A stretch of 53,272 nucleotides of DNA. Source: Nocardia asiatica NBRC 100129 (GTDB taxonomy: Bacteria; Actinomycetota; Actinomycetes; Mycobacteriales; Mycobacteriaceae). Below, one piece after another: positions 24,673-33,336 of the stretch (position 1 is the stretch's first letter; each line of letters begins with the position of its first letter). The stretch covers positions 1 to 53,272 of the forward strand of contig NZ_BAFS01000214.1 in assembly GCF_000308415.1 (NCBI RefSeq), read 5' to 3'. Both the position numbers and the translations under genes were made by a program. The notes below the pieces were generated by a model. That model saw nothing but the letters and a program-made list of their open reading frames with translations, was not told the origin of the DNA and made no database searches.

Positions 24673-25380
24673 GTGGTCCGGACAGACGAAGAGGATTCGG
24701 CGGCGAAGATCATCGATGCCGTGGTGTCGATGCTCGAGTCGGACGGCTACGACGCGGTCCAACTGCGAGCGGTGGCCCGGAAGGCGCATGTCTCCCTGGC
24801 GACGGTCTACAAGCGGTACCCCACCCGCGACGAGCTGATGCTCGCTGCGGTCGAGCGCTGGATGGCGACGAACACCTATGCCACCGCCGCCCCGTCGGTG
24901 GAAGGCGAGTCGCTGGCCCATGGCCTGATCCGATTGCTGCGCTATGTATTCGAGCCGTGGGAACGAAATCCTCGCATGCTCGACGCCTACTTTCGCGCGC
25001 GATCCACCCCTGGGGGCCGGCGACTCGACGCCCAAGGCTTCGATGCCGTGCTGCCCGCCGCCGGAGCCTTGTTCACCGACATCGATCCCGATTACGCCGC
25101 GGACCTGGCGCTCGTGCTGACCAACATGATCTACGCGCTGATCGGCCGCTTTGTGAACGACGATCTCGACATCGCCGAGATCCTGCCCGCCATGGAGCGA
25201 ACCGTGCACAGGTTGACCGGGAACAACGAACCGCTGGCAGCTGTCGCAGGGCGAGCGCGGCCGGGCGTGACGAGCTTTCCGTGGAGCGCTTCGCTGGTCT
25301 CGCCGTTCTCCCCCGGCCCACCTACGGACCCCGAACAGCCGCCCCCGTCGAGCGCCACGAGTCAGCCGCCGCAGAGATAA
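24673..25380 (+). CDS. TetR family transcriptional regulator
   Basis: 235 residues. The helix-turn-helix domain covers about residues 10-58: AAKIIDAVVSMLESDGYDAV, RAVARKAHVSLATVYKRYPT and RDELMLAAVERWM. The ligand-binding domain follows to about 185, including a helix ALVLTNMIYALIGRFV. The last 45 residues are Pro/Ser-rich and probably disordered. The ligand and targets are unknown; the divergent cupin gene, 163 nt away, is the natural candidate. GTG 24673 is supported by the TANNNT box 6 nt before it and the absence of a Shine-Dalgarno site. Confidence 0.88.
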   Translation: MVRTDEEDSAAKIIDAVVSMLESDGYDAVQLRAVARKAHVSLATVYKRYPTRDELMLAAVERWMATNTYATAAPSVEGESLAHGLIRLLRYVFEPWERNPRMLDAYFRARSTPGGRRLDAQGFDAVLPAAGALFTDIDPDYAADLALVLTNMIYALIGRFVNDDLDIAEILPAMERTVHRLTGNNEPLAAVAGRARPGVTSFPWSASLVSPFSPGPPTDPEQPPPSSATSQPPQR

Positions 25381-25579
25381 AAAGATCCGAGAACCTCAGT
25401 GCGAACGCCGGATCCGACGCACGCGCACGCGAAACATGCCCAGAACAAACCTATTTCGGACAAACCGCCCATACCGCCGAGTGGCGCGCGATGACGAGTC
25501 CGGCTGTGCACCGGGTATTCCCGCCCGCGGTGCGGCATCGAGTTGCTCCGGCGCACCAGACCGGTACAGCATCGGCGGT

Positions 25580-27283
25580 ATGCCGTCCACACCGCTGAAT
25601 CCAGCAGGCGACGTTCCCGACACCGGAATACCCGGCCGTCTCGCTGCCCACATGACCGTTGCCGAGCAGCACGAATGGCATCGCGCCTACCTGCGCCGGC
25701 ATCCGGTGTCGCGGCGCAACGTCCTGCGGGGCGCGGCGGCGGCCGCGGCCGTGGCGGCGATCGGCACATCGCCGTTCGGCAGGCGCGCCTATGCCGAAGA
25801 GGCGCAGCTGGCGGTGGGTGGACGGCGCGTCGCCTTCGGTCCGGACGCGGCAGGCCAGCTGCGTTTCGCGGCGCAACTGTCCCGGCGCCCGGCGGGCGCC
25901 ACGGTGTACCTCGACCACGGACCGACGCCCGCGCTGGGCGCCACGGTCGAAGCCGAAGTGCGCAACCTGCTCACCCAAGTGCCCACGGCCGACGGCGGCG
26001 TGCTCGCGGCGGAGCAGTATTACGTGCACGCCCCGGTGGACGGCCTGCCCGGCCGGGTGCCGCACTTCTACCGCTGGCGCACCTCCGACGGATTCGCCGG
26101 CGACATCCGCGCCGCCGCGCCCGCGATGTCCTCCGCTCGACCCGCGGTCCTTCCTTTCCGCTTCACCATGATGGGCGACCAGGGCACCGACGAGACCCCG
26201 GCGCTGCCGGACGGCGTGGCTCCCGGCGACTACGACGACAAGTACTACAAGGCCGACAACGATCCGGCCGCGCCGCACGCGAGCAACGTGCTGCGCCAGA
26301 TCGCCGCGGCCCGTCCCGATTTCCACATCCTCGCCGGTGACATCGCCTATGCCGACCCGTCCGGCGCGGGGAAGCCGGGCCAGTTCGTCGCGCACGGAGC
26401 GCGGCTCGCGAGCGGGTTCGACAAGTACAACCCCTACGTCTGGGACGTCTACTTCAACGCCATCGAGCCGAGCGCCGCGCAGACGCCGTGGATGTTCGCC
26501 ACCGGCAACCACGATATGGAGGCGACCTACGGCGACCACGGCTACGGCGGACATCTGGCGCGGCTGGACTTGCCCGGCAACGGCCCGGCAGGCTGCCCGG
26601 CGGCGTACTCGTTCACCTACGGCAACCTCGCGGTGCTCTCCCTGGACGCCAACGACGTCTCCTACGAGATCCGCGCGAACACGGGCTATTCCAGTGGGGC
26701 GCAGACCACGTGGGTGGAGCGCACCTTGGCCGCCTACCGCGCCGACCCCGACATCGACTTCATCGTCTGCTTCTTCCATCACTGCGCGTACTCGACCACC
26801 GAAGCGCACGCCAGCGACGGCGGCGTGCGGGACGCATGGGTGGGGCTGTTCGACCGCTACCAGGTGGATCTGGTGCTGCAAGGCCACAACCACGTCTACG
26901 AGCGCACCGACCCGATCCGCGGCGGACAGGCGACCAAGGTCGCCGGCGACAACTCGATCGTCTACCCGGAGACCGACGGGACCGTCTACTACACCGTGGG
27001 CGGTGGCGGACGCCCGCGCTACGATTTCCAGCCCGGATCGCGCGAGACTTTCCGAGGCAACGAGCTACCCGACGCCACGGTGCCGAACAGCTACGTCTGG
27101 ACGCCGGACGGCGGGAAGCAGGACGAAGCCGCGCCATGGTCACGGGTTCGCTTCCGGAACTACTCGTTCCTGCGCGTCGACGTCCGGCCGGGCGTCTTCG
27201 CCAGCGAGATGGACGTGGTCGCGGTCGACGAGTACGGCCGCGAATTCGACCGCCTGCTGTTCCGGCGGCAAGTCCGGCCCTGA
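25580..27283 (+). CDS. Tat-exported purple acid phosphatase-like metallophosphoesterase
   Basis: 567 residues. Residues 40-75 hold a twin-arginine signal: SRRNVLRGAAAAAAVAAIG, cleavage probably near AYA. After a fibronectin-like N-terminal domain comes the calcineurin-type phosphoesterase: MMGDQGTDE near 197, AGDIAYAD near 253, TGNHDMEA near 310, FFHHCAYS near 396 and GHNHVYERT near 434. These are the dimetal ligands and catalytic histidines. It would release phosphate from esters outside the cell. ATG 25580 leaves 40 residues before the RR motif; ATG 25652 is an alternative that gives a more usual signal peptide. Confidence 0.9.
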   Translation: MPSTPLNPAGDVPDTGIPGRLAAHMTVAEQHEWHRAYLRRHPVSRRNVLRGAAAAAAVAAIGTSPFGRRAYAEEAQLAVGGRRVAFGPDAAGQLRFAAQLSRRPAGATVYLDHGPTPALGATVEAEVRNLLTQVPTADGGVLAAEQYYVHAPVDGLPGRVPHFYRWRTSDGFAGDIRAAAPAMSSARPAVLPFRFTMMGDQGTDETPALPDGVAPGDYDDKYYKADNDPAAPHASNVLRQIAAARPDFHILAGDIAYADPSGAGKPGQFVAHGARLASGFDKYNPYVWDVYFNAIEPSAAQTPWMFATGNHDMEATYGDHGYGGHLARLDLPGNGPAGCPAAYSFTYGNLAVLSLDANDVSYEIRANTGYSSGAQTTWVERTLAAYRADPDIDFIVCFFHHCAYSTTEAHASDGGVRDAWVGLFDRYQVDLVLQGHNHVYERTDPIRGGQATKVAGDNSIVYPETDGTVYYTVGGGGRPRYDFQPGSRETFRGNELPDATVPNSYVWTPDGGKQDEAAPWSRVRFRNYSFLRVDVRPGVFASEMDVVAVDEYGREFDRLLFRRQVRP

Positions 27284-27289
27284 GCCGGG

Positions 27290-27622
27290 CTACTTCTTCT
27301 TCTTGGGCGGGAGGGTCCGGGCGTAGGCGACGCCGCGCTCGACCCATTCCCGCAGCGCTTCGTCGTCGTCGACGCCGGTGACCCGCAGCCAGCCGACCAT
27401 CTCGCGCCCGCCCATGACCATGGGCTGCGCCGTGTCACCGAGCAGCCGTTCGCTCTCGTCGCGGTCGACCCGCACCAGCAGGCCGCCCTGCCCGCTCGCG
27501 GCGACTGCCATATTGCCGCCGATCAGGAAGGCCAGGCCGCCGAACATCTTCTGCTCGGTGAGCTCGGGGCCGGGCGGGATCAGTTCGCGGATCCGCTCGG
27601 CCAACTCCTCGTCGTATGCCAT
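27290..27622 (-). CDS. TfoX N-terminal domain protein
   Basis: 110 residues of the TfoX-N family: YDEELAERIRELIPP, then QKMFGGLAFLIGGNMAVAAS with the diagnostic KMFGG-x-AF, and VRVDRDESERLLG; it ends with a lysine run. Stand-alone TfoX-N proteins are common in actinobacteria and have no defined role; competence function known from gamma-proteobacteria should not be assumed. ATG 27622 has GGTGGAG about 10 nt upstream; an in-frame GTG at 27637 is possible. Convergent with the phosphoesterase gene, 6 nt apart. Confidence 0.9.
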   Translation of the reverse strand: MAYDEELAERIRELIPPGPELTEQKMFGGLAFLIGGNMAVAASGQGGLLVRVDRDESERLLGDTAQPMVMGGREMVGWLRVTGVDDDEALREWVERGVAYARTLPPKKKK

Positions 27623-27993
27623 AGCGGCATTCTCCACCTGGGGTACGACGGATTCGCGTTTCCGCTACCCGACCGGCCCCGTGTCCTCCCCGCGCGCGAG
27701 GTGGCCGATATCTGCGCAGTTCCGGGGCGTCGGCGGCCACTGATCGAGTGACCGCACCTTACTGAAAAATACTGCACCACAGCAGGATTGACATCCTACG
27801 AATGTTACGCAGAAGCTACGTACGTACACTCTCGAGCCGCCTGGATGTCATTGGACGTTCAAGCGGATGTTTCCGTGCCTGTCTGTAATACGAGGCATGA
27901 GACGGGGGTACGCATCGCCGATGCCTCTCGCGCGCAACCAGTTTCAGAGGTCGCAGCCGGCTGCGCCCCCGAGACGGGACTGAGGACTCTTCC

Positions 27994-30300
27994 GTGCACA
28001 TCTGCCCCCCAGCGGTGCGATCACGCACCGTCCGCCATCGTTCGCCCAGGCGGCATCCGATTCGAGTCCCCGGATTCCTCCTTCCCGGCGGCCTGTCGCA
28101 CTGGTGGTCGCGCTTCGGAGCGAGCGCTTGGCGCAGGCGGGTGGCCTGGATCGCGCTGACCCTCTTCGCCCTCGTCGTCTTTCCCGGCTTCGTCGGTGCG
28201 CTGGCCGTCGCCCAGGACGCGGCGGGAGCCACACCGGGGACTTCCCAGATCGACGGACTCAGCTGGATGAACATCCGCGATTCCTCCGGCATCCCGCTGT
28301 CGGACTATCGCTTCACGACCGGCGACGAGAGCCTGTTCAAGCCGCGCGCCACCATCCTGTGGGCGGTGCTGGGCTTGGAATTCATCGGCTACATCGCCAT
28401 TGTGACCACGGCGATCTGGTTGATCGGCTACGCGTTGAGCTTCCGGTGGCTGGACATGTTCAGCGCGGCGCTGCACGGCGTGGCCGACGCTCTGACCGCC
28501 CAGATCGCGACCCCGATCATGCTGCTCACCGCGGCGACCATCGGCGCGTTCTTCGTCGCGTACTTCATCGCTCGCGGCTACCACGCCAAGGCCACCATGC
28601 AGGTGGTGACGATGGTGGGGGTGGCGCTGCTGGGGCCGATATTCCTGGCCGAGCCCTTGGCGGAAGTGCTGTCCTCGCACGGGCTGCTGGCTCAGGGTCG
28701 CAATCTCGGCATCTCGGTGGCCGCCGGCTTGAACGGGAACTCGGATCCGAATCCGACCCAATTGGTGGTGACCATGCAGAGCGACCTGGCCGACAATTTC
28801 GCCCGGCAGCCGCTCCAGGTCTGGAACTTCGGGCATACCGTCGACCAGCGGCCGTCCTGCCGATCGGCGTGGTCGGCCGGGGTGGCGGCCGGTGACGACG
28901 CCCGGGTGATCAGCGGCTTGAAGGCCTGTGGCGACAGCGCGGCGCACGCGAAGGCCGAGAATCCGTCCATGGGGCAGGTCGCCACCGGGCTCATGCTGCT
29001 GACCTGCGGCGGCATCCTGTTGATCTTCGCGATGTATCTCGGACTCAAGGTCATCAAGGCGGCACTGGACACGATCTATCACGGCTTCATGTCGATCTTC
29101 GGCTTCGCCGCGGGCGGATTCGTGTACGGCCCCACGCAGACGTTCCTGGTTCGCAATGTGGTGGACGGCTTCGTCGCGGCGGCGCGTATGACGGCGTACA
29201 CCATATTCCTCGGGGTCTACATACTGTTCATGGGCAACCTGTTCGCGCAGGCTCGCGGCCAGGTGATGGCGGTGATCATCATCGCGGGCACCGTCGAGAT
29301 CGTCGCCGTATTCCAGCTCAAACGCCTCAGCAGCGGCCTGAGCCGAGGCAACGACTGGATCGCCAACCGATTCGGTCTCGCGATCCAGGGCAGTTCCAGC
29401 AAGTCGGCCGACGGCAGCGGCACCGCCCTCGGCATGGGCGGCGTCGGCGGCAGCGCCAAGAGCGCACCCGGGATGGGGTTGGTGAGCACGCTCACCACGC
29501 TCAACGCCATCAACGCGTCGCCGGTGACGGCATGGCTGGCCGGCGGACGGGTCAATCCGTTGAACCCGCTGGCCAGCACGCGACGCAGGATCGAGCGCTC
29601 CACCAACAGAATCCTGACCAGCCGCGAAGAGGGATACATCGAGCATCAGCTGGCCCGCACGAACTGGCGGGGTGTCGCGGTCAACGCGGCGACGGCAGTG
29701 GGCGGCATCAACACGCAGCTCGGCGTCTCGCGTGCCTTCAAAGTGCTGCGCGACAACAAGGTTCCCGATTCGCGCATCCATGCCGTCCTGCTCTCCTCCG
29801 GCGCGTCCCACGAGATGGTCACCAACGCGCTGACGGCGTACTCCGTCCAAGAATCGACGGCGTCGCAGAATCCCTACAGCTTCGCGCCGTTGCAGAAGGC
29901 GATCGCGGCGGCGTGGGCGGTCGACAACCATGTCGGCCACGAAGCGCACGAAGCCTTCGCCGCTCAAGCCGTCATTTCGGCCGACAGCTTCGTCCGGCAC
30001 AGCAACGCGCCCGCCCCCGGCGCCACCATCGACCAGGCGTTCGTGCGGCGGGTCGAGCAGAATTGGCATTCCGACCGCGCGCTGCGCGCGGCGATCGCAC
30101 CGGACGAGTGGGACAACGCGGGCCGCGACACCCGCTGGGCGATCGGCCACCGGGTGGCGACCATGCACCAGGACGCGGCCCGGACGTACTACGAGAACCC
30201 GACCGATATCAACCGCGAAGCCCTGATGCGATCGGCCAGGCGAGTAGCCAACCTCGATCACCTGGACCCTGATGGCGGACTCGACCCCTGGAACCCGTAG
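27994..30300 (+). CDS. orphan VirB6/TrbL-like polytopic membrane protein
   Basis: 768 residues. After a basic N-terminus there is a membrane segment at about 50-74 (AWIALTLFALVVFPGFVGAL), a 45-residue outer loop, and further segments near 121-145, 172-193, 203-220 and a cluster between about 332 and 445 (LMLLTCGGILLIFAMYLGLK, then a Gly-rich hydrophobic stretch, then AVIIIAGTVEIVAVFQL). From 450 to the end it is soluble, Ser/Gly-linked then helical. The layout resembles VirB6/TrbL proteins that form the inner-membrane pore of type IV secretion. No other T4SS gene lies nearby. GTG 27994 is the first start in the frame; a weak GAGGAC lies upstream. Confidence 0.65.
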   Translation: MHICPPAVRSRTVRHRSPRRHPIRVPGFLLPGGLSHWWSRFGASAWRRRVAWIALTLFALVVFPGFVGALAVAQDAAGATPGTSQIDGLSWMNIRDSSGIPLSDYRFTTGDESLFKPRATILWAVLGLEFIGYIAIVTTAIWLIGYALSFRWLDMFSAALHGVADALTAQIATPIMLLTAATIGAFFVAYFIARGYHAKATMQVVTMVGVALLGPIFLAEPLAEVLSSHGLLAQGRNLGISVAAGLNGNSDPNPTQLVVTMQSDLADNFARQPLQVWNFGHTVDQRPSCRSAWSAGVAAGDDARVISGLKACGDSAAHAKAENPSMGQVATGLMLLTCGGILLIFAMYLGLKVIKAALDTIYHGFMSIFGFAAGGFVYGPTQTFLVRNVVDGFVAAARMTAYTIFLGVYILFMGNLFAQARGQVMAVIIIAGTVEIVAVFQLKRLSSGLSRGNDWIANRFGLAIQGSSSKSADGSGTALGMGGVGGSAKSAPGMGLVSTLTTLNAINASPVTAWLAGGRVNPLNPLASTRRRIERSTNRILTSREEGYIEHQLARTNWRGVAVNAATAVGGINTQLGVSRAFKVLRDNKVPDSRIHAVLLSSGASHEMVTNALTAYSVQESTASQNPYSFAPLQKAIAAAWAVDNHVGHEAHEAFAAQAVISADSFVRHSNAPAPGATIDQAFVRRVEQNWHSDRALRAAIAPDEWDNAGRDTRWAIGHRVATMHQDAARTYYENPTDINREALMRSARRVANLDHLDPDGGLDPWNP

Positions 30301-30311
30301 CGGGCCGGTGC

Positions 30312-31223
30312 TCAGGCAGCGCGCACCGGTTCCGCGAACACTTCGTCCGGATCGGACGCCGTCAGGCCGAACATGTCGCGAACGGCCGAGTCGTCGACCG
30401 TGAAGGGCGCGTGCGACATGTGGTAGGTCTCGAACAATTCCGGCCAGAACGGATCGGTGATCGCCAGCAGCGCCAGCTCCCGATCACTCATCACCGCCAG
30501 TCGCGGCTCGGGCGCCCCGGCCGCCGCGGCGAACCGTCCGGCCAGCTCGCGCACGGTCGCGGTGATGGTGGGCGCATGCCAGGCCCGGCCCCAAGCGCGT
30601 TCGTCACGCGCGACCGCGACCGCCGCCGCGGCGGCGTCACCGACCGCGGTGTAGGCGTGCGGCAGGTCGAGCGCCTGCGGCAGCAGCGCCAACCGTCCGT
30701 CGCGGACAGCGGGCTGGACGATCAGCGAGAACAGCGAGATCGCGCCGGGGCCGATGAATTGCCCCGCCCGCACCTCGACGGCACGCACCCGGCCCGCTCG
30801 GTGGGCCTGTTCGGCCTCCTGCCACATCCGGGCGCGTACGCGTCCTTTCGGTCCCGTGGCCGCCAGTGGCGACTGCTCGGTGAGCGGCCCGTCGGCGGGG
30901 CCGTAGCCGTACAGGTTGCCCAGCATCACATAGGTCGCGCCCGCCTGTTCCGCGGCGGCCCGGATGGAGCCGAACAGCGGCGGAATGGTCTGCGGCCAGG
31001 TGTGATACGCGGGCATGGCCATGTTGAACACGGTGTCGGCGCCTTCGGCGAGCACGGCCAGCGCGGCGGCGTCGACCGCGTCCAGCGCGACGCGCTCGAT
31101 GTTCGGGTGCTCGGGACCCGCGCCGCTTCGGCTGACCACGCGCACCCGGTCGCCGGACTCGGCCAGTAGCGCCGCGGTGGCCGAAGCGGTGGCGCCCCGG
31201 CCGACGATGACATGCGAAGGCAT
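30312..31223 (-). CDS. NAD(P)-binding Rossmann-fold protein, epimerase/dehydratase-like
   Basis: 303 residues of the extended/atypical SDR type. The nucleotide-binding glycine motif is VIVGRGATASATAALLA at residue 4, and an Arg in VVSRSG near 27 suggests NADP. The catalytic region shows YVMLGNLYGYGP near 107 with a Tyr but no classical Yx3K, so it may be a reductase or a non-catalytic NmrA-like sensor. AGAGGAA lies 6 nt before ATG 31223; an in-frame upstream ATG at 31265 has no such site. Divergent from the GlxA-type regulator, which may control it. Confidence 0.82.
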   Translation of the reverse strand: MPSHVIVGRGATASATAALLAESGDRVRVVSRSGAGPEHPNIERVALDAVDAAALAVLAEGADTVFNMAMPAYHTWPQTIPPLFGSIRAAAEQAGATYVMLGNLYGYGPADGPLTEQSPLAATGPKGRVRARMWQEAEQAHRAGRVRAVEVRAGQFIGPGAISLFSLIVQPAVRDGRLALLPQALDLPHAYTAVGDAAAAAVAVARDERAWGRAWHAPTITATVRELAGRFAAAAGAPEPRLAVMSDRELALLAITDPFWPELFETYHMSHAPFTVDDSAVRDMFGLTASDPDEVFAEPVRAA

Positions 31224-31364
31224 GTGAATTCCTCTCTGGGACAGTCTTGTTCGCGCGATCGGCATTCGCCTCGAGTGCCGTTCGCCGTCGCGTGCTGATC
31301 AGCCTGCCGTCGGGAAAGCGAGTAGGCTACTGGCCGGATTGCCAACTATCCCAAGGATCGAGCC

Positions 31365-32357
31365 ATGCTGACTGTCGCCGTCGTCGCGGTCCCCCCGGTG
31401 AAGGCTTTCGACCTGTCCATGCCGGAAACAGTGCTCGGCGCTGCGGTCGTGGACGGCGAACCCGGCTACCGCGTCCTGGTGTGCACCGCCGCGCCCGGTG
31501 TGCTGCCCGCCGGTCTGGGCGGGTTCGACGTGGTGGTCTCCCGGGGGCTGGAGACGATCGAGGAAGCGGACATCGTGATCGTGCCGAGCACCGGCAGCCG
31601 CGCCGACGCCGACACCGCCACGCTGAGCGCCCTGCGTCGCGCGGTGGCCGCGGGCAAGCGCGTCACCTCGATCTGTAGCGGCGCGTTCGTCCTGGCGCAG
31701 GCGGGCCTGCTGTCCGGCCGCACCGCCACCACACACTGGGCTCTGGCCGACGAACTGGCGGCGAACCACCCCGACGTGACGGTCCGCAGCGACGCGCTGT
31801 TCATCGAAGACGGCCCGCTCACCACCGCCGCGGGCGCGGCGGCCGGAATCGACCTGTGCCTGCACCTGATCCGCGCCGACTACGGCGCCACGGTGGCGAA
31901 CGCCGCCGCGCGCACCGCCGTGGTCACCCCGGTACGGCCCGGCGGGCAGGCCCAGTTCGTGGACGCGCCCCTGCCCGCCGAGAACGGCGTGACGCTCGCC
32001 GATACCCGCGCCTGGGCACTGCGCCGACTGGACCTACCGCTGTCGCTGGACGACCTGGCCGCCCACGCGCGCACCAGCGTCCGCACGCTGACCCGCCGCT
32101 TCCACGAGGAAACCGGTCTCAGCCCGCGGAAATGGCTGCTGCACCAGCGCCTGCAACGCGCGCGGGAGCTGCTGGAGTCCACCACACTGCCGATGGACCA
32201 GGTGGCCAGGCACAGCGGCATCGGCTCCGCGGAGTCTTTGCGCCAGCACATGGTCCGGCATGTCGGGGTGCCACCGAGCAGTTACCGCGCGTCGTTCACC
32301 CGCGCGCCGGAACGGCCGCAGCGGGAAGGAACAGCGGCGTCCCGGAGTCGACCATGA
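31365..32357 (+). CDS. GlxA-family AraC-type transcriptional regulator
   Basis: 330 residues in two parts. Residues 1-190 form a DJ-1/PfpI-like amidotransferase domain (VAVVAVPPVKAFDLSMPETV, ADIVIVPSTG, TSICSGAFVLAQAGLL with the elbow Cys near 106). Residues 210-315 carry two AraC helix-turn-helix units: SLDDLAAHARTSVRTLTRRF and LPMDQVARHSGIGSAESLRQ. It binds DNA and senses an unknown small molecule. Its neighbour in divergent orientation, the NAD(P)-binding protein, is a likely target. AAGGA lies about 8 nt before the ATG. Confidence 0.92.
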   Translation: MLTVAVVAVPPVKAFDLSMPETVLGAAVVDGEPGYRVLVCTAAPGVLPAGLGGFDVVVSRGLETIEEADIVIVPSTGSRADADTATLSALRRAVAAGKRVTSICSGAFVLAQAGLLSGRTATTHWALADELAANHPDVTVRSDALFIEDGPLTTAAGAAAGIDLCLHLIRADYGATVANAAARTAVVTPVRPGGQAQFVDAPLPAENGVTLADTRAWALRRLDLPLSLDDLAAHARTSVRTLTRRFHEETGLSPRKWLLHQRLQRARELLESTTLPMDQVARHSGIGSAESLRQHMVRHVGVPPSSYRASFTRAPERPQREGTAASRSRP

Positions 32358-32583
32358 TGATCCTCGGCTCCGCCTCTCTGAGCACGGGCGCAGTGGACCG
32401 ATCGGCGACGCCGGTGGCGGTACCTATCACACGACGACGATGACGAGGAGCGGCACCGGGTGGGTCCCGCTCGATCCCCCCGGCTGTAGGTGCCCCTACA
32501 CCACCGCAGCCAGGGGACAGCGGGACATGTACCGCTCGGCGTGAGGCACAGCTCCGAGGCACCGGGCGGGAACCACCCGAGGT

Positions 32584-33336
32584 TCAGCGAGCCCGCGCCC
32601 GCACCATCTCGCCCGCGGCGACGCGGTAACGCTGGGCGATCAACCGGACCACCGCAGGGTGCACGCCGATGGGCTCGGCGACGCCGTCGGCGCCCGCCTC
32701 GTGCAGTCGCTGCTGGAACAGACCGTGCGCCAGGAGATACGACGCGACGAAAACGCGACCCGCGCCCGCCTCGCGCAGTTCGGCGACCACGTCCGGCACG
32801 CGCGGCGCACCGGTCGCGACATATCCGATGCGGACCGGCGCACCGAGGCGTTCGGCCAGCAGCGCGGCCGCGCGCCGGACATCTTGCCGGGCACGGGCGT
32901 CGGAGGAACCCGCGGCGGCGAAGACCACCGCGTCACCCGGAGTCCAGCCCGCCGCGCGCAGACGCATCGCCATGATGCGCGCCAGCGCCGGATCAGGACC
33001 CATGGCCGAAGTGACCGCCACGGCCGGATGGGCGCTCTCGGCCACCTCCCGCGGCACGTCCTGATAGACGTGATACCCCGAGGCCAGGAAGGCCGGGACC
33101 AGCACGGCGGGAACGGATTCGCCGGTCGGCGTCACCAGACCGCGCAGCACCTCGGAGGGCGAAGGGCCGAGCACGTCGACGAAAGCGGTCCGCACCCAGG
33201 GAGTTTCCCCGGTGCCGTGCCCCGAGATCCCGGCGCCGAGTTCCTTCGTCACGGCCTCGGCGAGCGCGGCGATCATCTGCACGCCCTTGGTACTGCGGGT
33301 GCCGTGGGCCACCAGCACCAAGGCCGGGGCGGTCAC
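32584..33336 (-). CDS. sirohydrochlorin chelatase (CbiX/SirB type)
   Basis: 250 residues with two CbiX-like halves. The first starts ALVLVAHGTRSTKG with the metal-binding His at residue 10; LASGYHVYQDVP near 88 carries the second His. The second half (VVFAAAGSSDARARQ, VASYLLAHGLFQQRL) repeats the fold. It inserts iron into sirohydrochlorin to give siroheme, the cofactor of NirB encoded in the same operon; cobalt use cannot be excluded. GTG start overlaps the nnaR stop as GTGA. Last gene of narK-nirB-nirD-nnaR-chelatase. Confidence 0.9.
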   Translation of the reverse strand: MTAPALVLVAHGTRSTKGVQMIAALAEAVTKELGAGISGHGTGETPWVRTAFVDVLGPSPSEVLRGLVTPTGESVPAVLVPAFLASGYHVYQDVPREVAESAHPAVAVTSAMGPDPALARIMAMRLRAAGWTPGDAVVFAAAGSSDARARQDVRRAAALLAERLGAPVRIGYVATGAPRVPDVVAELREAGAGRVFVASYLLAHGLFQQRLHEAGADGVAEPIGVHPAVVRLIAQRYRVAAGEMVRARAR

